DNA from: Telmatactis stephensoni
Taxonomy: Eukaryota; Cnidaria; Anthozoa; Actiniaria; Isophelliidae
Length of the DNA stretch: 64,000 bases
Reading direction: 5' to 3'
NCBI GenBank assembly: GCA_029948255.1
Contig: JALIZF010001888.1
Span: 558,001 to 622,000 of the forward strand
Shown: positions 36,201 to 45,751 of the stretch, piece after piece
How positions within the stretch are numbered: the first letter of the stretch is position 1
How the letters are laid out: each line of letters starts with the position of its first letter
Notes under the pieces: model-generated
Database searches by the model: none
What the model saw: only the letters and a program-made list of their open reading frames with translations
Told to the model about the DNA's origin: nothing
Position numbers and translations under genes: made by a program

Positions 36201-39200
36201 TCTTGACCTTGACGAGAGAACAATGTCCGTGTACCTGAATGGCAAACTACAAACTGACCAATCTAGACCCAAAGGACCTTCTTTTGTTGGTGTCACCGGC
36301 TCCTTACGCCCAGCACTGTGCCTTTTTGGGACGTCTGTGCAGATGAATGTTCTGACTGGCTTGGAAAATCCAACGAGGTGCCCAGGTGAGATGCCTCTAA
36401 TTCTTTCAGCGATTTCTTTCACCATTACAATTAGGCGACCATCACAAATTGCTTGAAAGATGAGAGATATTGTTTAACGGCCGGACTCTGTGGGTGTAAG
36501 TAGTCCGACCTCGGAAGTCTTAACCGCATTTAATCTTGATCAAAATCACGGGCCAACACTAACTGACTAACTTTAATTGATTATATCTCAGGAATGCCTG
36601 TCATCAACCTTGAAGACTGTTCAGTGGACAATACCAAAATCAGCCTTGCCTGGACTCCACCGGAAAATTGCAACGTTGACTGCTACATCTTGGAGGCAGA
36701 CATTCTGAATCGGGAGGGGGACATTCACCAGGAAAGAAACTTTACCAAAGTAAGAGGCCATTTCTTGTAGACGGTAAAATTGATAATTTTAGGGGATTTT
36801 GTGTGTCGTTTTTGCATTTCAGTTTTTGGAAGTCCCCGCGTCGCGAATGCATCGAAGCCCTGTTGGGTCTGCTAGGTCTAAGTCTTTCCATCTAAGATGA
36901 GATTGTTAAATCGCTCTGTGCGTTCTTGTTCAAAGCGATAATTGGTACTCCTCAGTTTTCTTCGCTACGAAGGACCAGGGGTTGACACCAGTAATTGAAT
37001 ATTTATTAATGACCGAGGTCTTCAGTGAGAGCAGTTTTGTATCAGTGTAAGTCCCTGCCGTACCGTGTTGCGAAATGCCGTATATTAGCGTTTTGATTGG
37101 TCTATGTTGACGTCCAATCAAAAACACCGAGACACGGACTTTTGAGTTACACAAAAAAGCTGTAGATGATTTTGCGTAACCTTGCCTTCGGTTTACCAAC
37201 ACTACAATGTCCCTCTGCCCCTACGCTGTAATTAATAGCCTATAGTAAAATATCAATTTTAAAACTCGTAATTTTCAGGTTTACCAAGGACCTCGCTTCA
37301 AGTACACCATTCGAGGTTTGGAATACAACGTAACGGTACTTGCGCGTGTCATTGCAGTGAATACCGCTGGCGAAAGTGAGCCAAGTGATGAGGTGTCGCT
37401 CTCAACTCAAAGAGGTAATCTCATTAATCTTAGCCCAACTGTTTAATACATAGCCATTCATCTAGAGTAGTTCATGGTTAATGTTTATGGCTCTTTTTAG
37501 GTGCGATATTCAAACTTGATCCAGAAACGGTCCACGAAACATTAAGTTTGACACGTGGAGGGAAAACCGTTCAACAGAACGTCGCTACGCATGCCAACGT
37601 CTTTGGAGACGCGTTACTGGCAGATGGATGTCACTACTGGAGAGTTGAGCTTCAAGGTTTTAGCTCTGAAAACGGATTTGTAGCTATTGGTAAGGCGAAA
37701 TTCAAGTACGTAGTAATTTCGGAAAGACTGGAAGTATGGCCGCGTGTTTGGCATGAAACACTCGAATGGCTTTCTTTTTGAAAAATCGTACGCGTTCCAT
37801 AGCGCAAAACAATCGATTGGCTTACCTTTTAAACTGACCAATCATATCACTCGGTTCTTCTCGCAATGGCGCGAAACCCTCTCACGGATTATTTCTAGAT
37901 CTGGAAAAACAAAGAAACACCAAAGATTAAAATATTGCTGCATTTTTTCTTTTTACAGGCGTGGCAAGAAAGCCTGTTCAAGGGATTATCCTTGGTAACG
38001 ACACAAACTCATTCGCACTGCAAGTCTTCGCGGGAACGTCAGTGAGGACAGAAAACTCCAAAAACAAAATCCAGATCAAGAAGAAAGGAGCCGACATCAA
38101 AGGAAGTAGTTTTGGCGTACTTCTGGATCTAAACAAAGAAATTTTAAATGTTTACCTTGATGGCGAACTCCAAGTAAGAAGTGCTTACCCAAAGGGACCA
38201 AGCTTTAAGGGGCTGTCATGGAATGTTCTGTGCTGGCTTGTGCCTTTATGGATCCAACTGTGAAGATAAATCTTGTTACGGGCATCGAGACGCCTCCATC
38301 ACCAGGTCTGTGAGATGATGATGATGATGATGATGATAGTATCTTTGGAGTAATTAACTAATGAAGGTATTTTCACCTGCCCTTTGATAGATCCACCCAC
38401 ATTCAATAAAATGGCCTGCAAAGTAAACAACACAACGGTAAACTTTGGATGGCATTCACCACAGTCTAAATGTCCAATCGACTACTACGTCCTTGAAGTG
38501 GACGTTGTAAAGGCATCGGAGTTTTCCAGAAGAAAGAAGAAGGATCGCAAGTTCAAACGCGTCTATGAAGGTCCGCTACGAGAACATACGATGTACAGCG
38601 TGTCGTACGATATGAAGGTTGTTGCACGCCTTTTTGGGGTCAATATGGCGGGAGAAGGGAACGTCAATGATGAGCTAGTACTATCAACACCGAAAGGTAT
38701 GTCGATTAAAGTACATTTTTAACCAGAAAACACCGCCTACCATTGATTTTTCTTATCCGAAACTTGATAGTTATTGAACTTTGGGGTTCTCCACCATCGC
38801 ATCCACCCAAAAACATGCCACATTGATTTGAGACAGACCCAACATGGTAGAGGCGACCACGCCTTGATTCCAGCCTCCTTCGAACGTAAAAACCTTGCCT
38901 CGTTATTTAGTATCGCAGATGAAGTGGCAGAAAGCAAAACAGTTCACGTACATCACAATCTATGGCCGGACTTTTGGTTGAAAGGTCGCTGCTTCAAATT
39001 TGGCAAAAGTAGACATCAAATACGTAATGGTTGTCACTTACAAACTGATTCAATTGTTTGTTTGTTTGTTTTCTTTTTTTTTAAGGTCTGTACTTCCAGT
39101 TAGACCCATCCACAGCCAATCACGATCTTGATATGTCCAATAACAACTGCACAGTATCACTCAAAAGCCCCATGTATACCTTTATTCTTGGGAACGTCAA

Positions 39201-40829
39201 ACTTACCACAGGATGCCACTATTGGAGAGTACATGTAGATGTTTTCAACAGTCCAAATCAGCTCTCAATTATAGGTATAGTATTGCCTACCTTAAAAATA
39301 GAGTGATTTTCACTGGACTGTGAAATAGTTACTAAGCTAATAGACACTAATAGACTGATAATAGACTCTGCACCCATACATTGTTTTCTTTTGTTGCAAT
39401 ACAACTATTAGACACTATTAAAAACTGACTATTAGTAATTGTTTCACAGTCCGATGAAAATCACTCTAAGGCTGTGGGGAAAAGGTTTGGATAAGCTACT
39501 ACAACTGCACCAACCTTTGAGTTCTTTAGAAAACCTTGCTACCATCACATACTCATATTATATGTCAGTGTAAGGCACCCAGCTATAATAAAATATATAA
39601 ATTGAGGCTGGGATTACCAGGAAGTGTATGAAAAGGGATATATACCAATAATTTAGGAGAGGTATATAGAATATTGAGAACAATTCTTATGCCTCATCAG
39701 ACTCCTTTCACAAAATCTGCACATCTGAGGACTTTTATGAACAGGACTATTTCCATGCTTCCAACAAATCTGGTCAAACCTTGGTGTACTGAAAAACCTG
39801 TGAATGACACCACAGTAACCAAAAACAAAGCACTTATTCAAACTAAAATGAAGCATAACAATAGAAAGGAACAATGGAGATTGTTACACCAAGGCAAACC
39901 TGTAAATCCCATCACCCTAAGGAGGGTGGGGTGAGGTCAGTGGGAGAAAACACTGCAAATATTCCCTCTCATAGTGAAAAAGGAATGCTCCAGGTTCAGC
40001 TGCTGATATAGTGATATCAATTGGATAAATCCTTACCCAGTGAATAAATCTACTTGATAATTTATTACGTCTACTGCATAAGCCATTTATCCATAAATAG
40101 CACTGACAGTTCACCTTTCAACTGGAACCATAACTGACTAGTTACCTTACCTGTATTCTCAGGTGTTGGTATTGCCAGGGGAATCATTGGGGTCATGGGG
40201 AGAAAACAATGGAAATATTCCCTTCCTTAGTGAATAAGGAATGCCCCAGGTTCAGCTGCTGAATAGTGATATCAATTGGATAAATCTTTATCCAGTGAAC
40301 AAATCTACTTGATAATTCATTACGTTTACTGCATAAGCCATTTATCCATAAATACCACTGTTCACCCTTCAACTGGAACCATATCTGATTAGTTACCTTA
40401 CCTGTATTCTCAGGTGTTGGTATTGCCAGGGGAATCATTGAGGACCCAATATTAGGTGAAGATACACATTCATATGCTGTTCAGCTGAATGAACATCCAA
40501 CCACTACATGTATCAACACTAAGAACAGAATCCAAGCCAAGAGGTCATCAAAGGAAATGACAAACAGCAACGTGGGTGTTTTACTAAACCTTGATGAGCG
40601 CCTGCTCAATATCTATTTCAATGGTAAGTTACAAGAAGTTAATGGGACATGTATGGTGGCATTAAAAATTTATTTCTATATTTCAGGTAAACTCTTGACG
40701 GACAGTTCCCGACCATCAGGACCAACTTTTGCTGGAATTAATGGAGATTTCTACCCAGCACTTAGCTTATATGGAACAAATGTTCAGCTTACTGTACATA
40801 CTGGAGAATCATTTGAACCACAGACATAA
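30243..40829 (+). CDS. TRIM-type RING E3 ligase with three FN3-SPRY modules
   Basis: A class I-like TRIM. Exons: 30243-30552, 31186-31526, (32347-32481), 32561-32656, 33149-33382, 33488-33510, 34178-34311, 34649-34945, 35562-35795, 36074-36385, 36592-36749, 37279-37414, 37501-37689, 37959-38305, 38391-38696, 39086-39274, 40414-40623, 40687-40829; about 1260 aa. RING with CPIC (7-10) and CSHNLC (22-27). Two B-boxes in exon 2 (CQFCEDY..., CPEHNTEKVALYCHKC). Then coiled coil, a COS-like segment (FDHMAVDTSWERKMLKKLTW) and three FN3+B30.2/SPRY units (SPRY starts at 35562, 37501, 39086). RING and B-boxes predict a ubiquitin ligase; COS-FN3-SPRY resembles the microtubule-binding TRIM9/36/46/MID group. 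Ordinary members have one FN3-SPRY. Damage: three stops in exon 32347-32481, and exon 37959-38305 is out of step by one base. Splice phases otherwise agree. Confidence 0.85.
31705..31948. mobile_element. Foldback MITE in a TRIM intron
   Basis: The ends GACGACTTTCAAAAATGGTG and CGCCATCTTTGAAAGTCGTC pair. A longer relative is at 48244-48605 in an EIF4A3 intron, with the shared inner motif AAAGACGATGTGTTCCTCTT. Confidence 0.8.
32347..32481 (+). pseudogene. TRIM coiled-coil exon with three in-frame stop codons
   Basis: A 135-nt, 45-codon stretch lies between an acceptor (TTGTTGCAG) and a donor (TTG|GTAAGA). Both edges are phase 0, exactly fitting the neighbours 31186-31526 and 32561-32656. The frame reads as helical coil (LHDLKIKEKMLSVKLRHL, then TSLQEEIAM). 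It contains TAG at 32347-32349, TAA at about 32440 and TAA at about 32452. Each stop is one C-to-T change away from a glutamine codon, which would suit the coil. If the exon is skipped, the reading frame is preserved. Alternatively the acceptor is three bases later (CAGTAG|CTT), which removes the first stop only. Confidence 0.6.
34391..34603. mobile_element. Foldback MITE in a TRIM intron (family of 8169-8373)
   Basis: AAGCCCGCCGCACACGTGAG and CTCAACGTGTGCGGCGTGCT are near-complements. The internal blocks CTGCCACGCGAGGCACTTAG and AAAGTGCCTCGCGTGGTAGT also match the 8.2-kb copy, partly in inverted order. Confidence 0.85.
39299..39469. mobile_element. Foldback MITE in the third SPRY intron
   Basis: TAGAGTGATTTTCACTGGAC (39299) pairs with GTCCGATGAAAATCACTCTA (ending 39469). 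The core is made of repeated TAATAGACAC-like words. Confidence 0.8.
39941..40443 (+). repeat. Tandem duplication of intron end plus exon start in the third SPRY
   Basis: About 251 bp occur twice in a row (from about 39941 and about 40197). Each copy ends in the acceptor TATTCTCAG and the exon start GTGTTGGTATTGCCAGGGGA. The second acceptor (40413) leads into the full SPRY exon. Using the first (40162) would give a short peptide ending at a stop near 40230. The copies are about 95% alike, so the event is fairly recent. Confidence 0.85.
40624..40686 (+). other. 63-nt mini-intron or exitron in the third SPRY
   Basis: GTAAGT...TTTCAG edges remove 63 nt and restore the NG-KLLTDSSRP sequence that is continuous in the other two SPRY copies (NGKLQTDQSRP, DGELQVRSAYP). 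The 63 nt are a multiple of three and stop-free. If retained they add 21 residues to the domain. Confidence 0.65.
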
Positions 40830-43097
40830 AACAAGAAAAAAAGATTCCAGCCAACAGCAGTCTGTAAACAAAACTGCTAGTCTACTTTAATGCTCACTAA
40901 GGTCTCATAAGAAAATTACAGTCTGTAAGCTGAGCTCAATTTTTATTTGTCAAGTTTGGTCCTGCATCTAATCAAAGAATCCGATTGGTCAACATTAACA
41001 GAATAATTTATTGGCATAAATTAAACTTGGCAATAATTTTCAAATCAAAATGGCATAGACTGGTTTTCATTAACCCGTGAAACGTCAGATAAATACAATT
41101 GAAAACAAAAGAATCAGTATAGTGCTTAATACACTAAAGTGTATTTCACAGGTTTACGAAAACCGCTATCAAATGAGGTGTATTTGGCACCAAAATGAGA
41201 AAAACAAGGTCTTCCAAAAGGCTTTTAAAAGCATATCAAAGTTATCTTTCATCACCTCTCATTACTCCATGGGGTCACATTAATGTTTAGGAAAAATACA
41301 CACAGCATGCAGATGACACGAAACCCACCTCAGGCAAGCGGCACAGTAGTATTTAAAAATATCAGTAATAAATTTCTCCTGAACTTCTTTCATGTTCCTC
41401 TGGGCTTCAGATGTTTTTGTATATTCACTTTTAGCCAAAGTCAGGGACCACCCAATATCATGCAAAGCAGAAAAAGGATTCCCATAATTTGGTTTTTTGT
41501 TGCAGAGTTTATTGCAGCAAGTCGAATTAATAGTACCTTGTTTATCGAGACAAGACCTTCACAAATGTTTCTCATTACTGTTAACATTATTTTATTATGG
41601 GATTACAAAGTTTGATGATACTTAATATATATCTTTTTATAAATAAGGGACTGAAGTATTTCTAAATCAATCTCCAAGTTAATATCATTAGTAAAACTCA
41701 GACAAACATATTTCTGTCAACAATCTTTATTATTTTCTTCCATTTTACATATTATCAAAGGCAGTTCTACACTTAGTTGGAGAATAAAATGCAATCTTTA
41801 AAACAAGACTACAAGCTTAGTAAAACATCTATGAAAGGAAACAAATGGTCAAATACCAATACGGTGACTTCACCATATTGATAATTTGCCAATGTATAAT
41901 TTATACATCAAAAGCTTTAGCAGGTTAATCGGTCTTGAGTGCATAGACAAATGAATGCTCAAGAACTTCAATCAAGTTTTATTCAGATTTTAGTTTGTTC
42001 ATATACCTACTAAAACATTTATAATCTCTGACATTAGGGCTGCTAGTCCAATTTTTAGATATTTCTTCACTTACTAATAGATTTTTATAGAAGGGTGTAG
42101 CATTGTTTTGAAGGATGACGAATTCACTATAACCATTATAACAAAAGCCAGGCATAATTACATCATTACGTTATTATGGTCACAAGCCCTGGTCACAAGG
42201 CAACTGTCTTTCTCCGCTTACTACACGCTTTTCCTGCTATCTTTTTATCTCTACTGGTTTAGGCCACCCGTATGTCTATTCACTAACAAGTACCTCACAT
42301 TCCTAATCAGAACTAACAGGTTTCTCTGGCGAATGAGATAATATCGGCAGACAAAGGAGTCCGTGTGTTGCGGAATCGAGGTGTCTTGTTCATGGACATG
42401 TAGCTTTCAAATTCCTCAACCTTATCCTACCTTTTCCAAGCTTGCCTCAACTTCGATGTTCAAAGAACTTTTGGATTGCTTAAAAGAAAGTAAATATAAC
42501 TTAATGGTGAGGAAATAAGCAAAGCAACAAACAGCTTTGACTTCGCCATGCCACGTGGTCGGTTCAGATAATCACTTTCATCAACACGTTAGCTTTCTGC
42601 CCCGAAAGATGGTTATTTGAAGTGAAAACTCATCATTGCCAGACCATATCGCCACTAATGTAGTTATTTTCTAAAACACAATACCTCAGTGATTTCAAAT
42701 CATCGATGAAACATTACAAGCCCCCAAAATTAAAGTACTTCTTCCTCACCCGCGCTCAGCAAACGCTACGAATGAATTTATTCTATTACCATGAAATTCA
42801 AGCCTGTAATTAGAGCGGGGAAATTCGATAGAGGGAGGGGAGGGATGTCAGATTTTTTAAAGTACAAGTATTCCACTTCTTTTTATCATTCTCGATAATG
42901 AACCCCATAAAGATGTTTTATATATTGTTAGCACAAACATGTCTTGTTTTTAATTATTGCTTTTGCGATTAAAGCCTTTTTACTTTAGTAAAAACAATGT
43001 CCATCCCCGTCCACACTCGCACAGATTTTTCCAATGAAAAGCGCGGTCACCTACGTCATCAGGTCGAGGCTTTTAAACAATACGCGCGGGAAAATCA
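40830..43097. other. Region between TRIM and F-box genes
   Basis: No clear gene. A minus-strand open stretch near 41303-41475 (GWSLTLAKSEYTKTSEAQRN, then MKEVQEKF) ends in a fair donor (CTGAG|GTGGGT). A minus-strand ATG near 42560 opens a hydrophobic start (MAKSKLFVALLISS). Together they could be pieces of an unrecognised minus-strand gene, but I cannot join them. Confidence 0.4.
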
Positions 43098-44534
43098 ATG
43101 CAGAACAACACAAAAGATCGAGAACTGCCGATCAAACAAAGAAACGGCTTATTCGTTCCTGCTGTATCAATGGCTGACATCACCACTCTGCCCGATTCTG
43201 TTCTCGTCGATATTTTATCGTATTTACGATATCCCAAGCTAGTTAGAGTGAGCAGAGTGTGTAAAAGATGGCATCGATTGTGTTTTGATTCGAGTTTATG
43301 GCGAAAACTCTGGTTTTATTCAAAACATGCTTCAAAGGTTTCATGTGAACTGGTACGAAGACTTGTTCCGCGTAAGAATAATTATATCTTGAGTATCGAT
43401 TTCGAGGGATGTACACAGATTGGTGACGACTGTATCAAGATTCTTTCTAAAAACTGTCCTAATCTTAGGAAATTATATATGAAGACTTGTCAACAAGTTA
43501 CAGATGAAGGGATTATCGAAATAGCTCAGAACTGTTTCAAGCTTTTATCTGTTAAATTCCCAATGGAAAACGTTTCATCAAAAGGACTGGTGGCCGTCGT
43601 GAAAAATAACCCACATTTGAAAAGAATTTATGCCTTTTCAAGAGCTGTAACACAGAAAACCTTGAATGCCATCGCTTCGACATGCTCTGATTTGGAAACT
43701 TTAATCATTTATGAATCCTGCCTAAAAGAACATGAGAATAGTTCGGTGGACGTCCTCACTGATAACATGCTGATAATTTTAGCAAAAGGCTGTAGAAAAC
43801 TCAAAGAAATCACGTTACGTTACAATCAAATACTTCTAAGTGACTTATCATTGGTTTGTTTAGCTACTAAGTGCCGAATGCTGGAGCAGTTTGTAGTGGA
43901 TTACTGTGATCTTGACTACAAAATCACTGATGTTGCAGTGATTGCTTTAGCTAAGTTTTGCAACATAAGATGCTTGCACATTTCTAATGGACAGATATCA
44001 GATCATTCTCTTTTAGTGATCGCTGAAATTATCCCTAACATTGAAGATCTTTCTTTAGAATTCTCCAAAGTTAGTGATATTGGAATCTTCAAGCTAATGC
44101 AAAAATGTCACAAACTAGAGTCCCTGGTAATTCACAGTGCAGACAGTCAGGACAGAAGGATTACAGATATGAGTGCCTACACAATAGGAACATTTGCCTC
44201 TGAACAATTCCGACTACTAGGGATTGGATTTGCTGAAATTACAGACAAGGGGCTTAAGTTCATATGTGAGAGCACAGATTTGTCCTCGCTTTCAGTGAGT
44301 GGATGCAGTAAGCTAACATTTGAAGGGTTAAAATCTTGCTTTGATGATTTGAGTGGGTTGATGAGCTTGGATTTATCATTTACTGATATTATTGAAAATG
44401 ATGATAACTTGCTTGAAACTGGTCAGTTCCTACCATGGCTTGATTCAATTGACATCACTGATTGCTTTGCTGTTAGTAAAAAAGGCATTAGGATATTCAA
44501 GGAGAAGTTTCCATTTTGCAAAATTATAAATTAG
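43098..44534 (+). CDS. F-box and leucine-rich-repeat protein (FBXL-like), single exon
   Basis: 478 aa without introns. An F-box at about 31-72 (LPDSVLVDILSYLRYPKLVR, then VCKRWHRLC...LWRKLWF) would bind SKP1. From about residue 95 to the end, cysteine-type LRRs follow (CTQIGDDCIKILSKNCPNLR, CQQVTDEGIIEIAQNC, CSKLTFEGLKSC), forming a curved substrate-binding surface. The expected role is substrate receptor of an SCF ubiquitin ligase; the substrate is unknown. The first ATG (43098) was used. A second Met at residue 25 (MADITTLPD), directly before the F-box, is also plausible. The intronless structure beside many-exon neighbours could mean retroposed origin. I do not recognise a specific orthologue. 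A possible poly(A) signal AATAAA is at about 45078. Confidence 0.9.
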   Translation: MQNNTKDRELPIKQRNGLFVPAVSMADITTLPDSVLVDILSYLRYPKLVRVSRVCKRWHRLCFDSSLWRKLWFYSKHASKVSCELVRRLVPRKNNYILSIDFEGCTQIGDDCIKILSKNCPNLRKLYMKTCQQVTDEGIIEIAQNCFKLLSVKFPMENVSSKGLVAVVKNNPHLKRIYAFSRAVTQKTLNAIASTCSDLETLIIYESCLKEHENSSVDVLTDNMLIILAKGCRKLKEITLRYNQILLSDLSLVCLATKCRMLEQFVVDYCDLDYKITDVAVIALAKFCNIRCLHISNGQISDHSLLVIAEIIPNIEDLSLEFSKVSDIGIFKLMQKCHKLESLVIHSADSQDRRITDMSAYTIGTFASEQFRLLGIGFAEITDKGLKFICESTDLSSLSVSGCSKLTFEGLKSCFDDLSGLMSLDLSFTDIIENDDNLLETGQFLPWLDSIDITDCFAVSKKGIRIFKEKFPFCKIIN

Positions 44535-45751
44535 ACTGTTTAGTTGTTTATTTAATGATTGTTATTTTGGTTATGTTCTAGTTGTTTTAACATTGGATTC
44601 AGTGGATTTAAGTTGAAAATGTTGCCAAAATTTCTTTGCTGAAACAAATTATACATTAACTTTTCACATTAGAACATTCATCAAATATTAATTATCAATT
44701 TTATTATTCATCTTCAATGATGAAATTCTGTTTCTCTTTATATCAAAGATCAAAGCTCTCAATGCAAACATGTTTATATATACAAGATAATAACATTTTT
44801 GGATTGACCAAAATAGTTTTTAAAGCTTAATCTTTGGGTTTTATGGGTTCAGATCAAAGTACGATCAAAGTCATGAATTATTGAAAACAACATGCTCTTT
44901 CAAGCCTAATAACAGAAACCTGCTGATTGAATTGAAAGACATTTATAAATTTATATGCTGCACAAGATATAAAACATTAAATACATTGCTAAAATATAAC
45001 TTTATATCGTCTACAAGTAAATGAATTACAAAGCTCAAGGAATTTTACAAAGATGTTGACCTAAAAAAATCGTTGAATAATAAAGAACCGGTTTTTCAAA
45101 AATGTTGTTGAATTTGAATACATTAGATTTGAGTGCTTGGACTTGTGATCCAATGACCTGCCCATGTGTCAATACAGGTATTGTCTTGATATGGTCACTT
45201 GCGGAAATACCTGTTGTAGTTTTTATTGTCAAGTTGAAAAGAGTTCTTTGTGATCTCATTTTACAATATGCGCAAATAATACTGCTGACACAGTTTCGAT
45301 GGTGACACACGTTTTCTGAAATTATTCTTTTGGACAACTTATTTTGTAATTTTTAGTTAATTTTGATCAGAGAGGCAGGTGTTACAACTTTAAAAGTATG
45401 GGAGTAAATATAAGTGGTTTTTGTAAGTGAAATAAAAAAATATATACGCAAAAACTGCGTATTAAAGGTTGCCGACTTTCTAAAACTTATTTTTCCGCTC
45501 AAAAGAAAAAGTAAAAAAAAAGCTTGATTTTGTTTCTGTGAAAGCAGCAAGAGTAGCAACTAATTGTATTCTTCTATTTTGCTGTCTCAACTATTCGACT
45601 TTCGTTCTGTTCGAATACTTTCATTTTCTCGAATGATTTAGTGTTCCCGTCCCATTGTATTCCCGCCGATAGGGCGCGAAAAGCATCTTGGACTATAACA
45701 AATATCCATAGTGCCCTGCGAGCGTACTTTTCGTTCTCGAAATCTTTCAAA
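44535..45751. other. 3' region of the F-box gene and upstream region of EIF4A3
   Basis: AT-rich, without a supported gene. Frames on both strands at 45035-45340 are short and lack motifs. AATAAA at about 45078 could end the F-box transcript. GC content rises just before the EIF4A3 ATG. Confidence 0.5.

Noticed and set aside
45035..45337. 100-aa minus-strand frame
   Set aside because: No motif and no splice context; lies in the F-box gene's likely 3' UTR.
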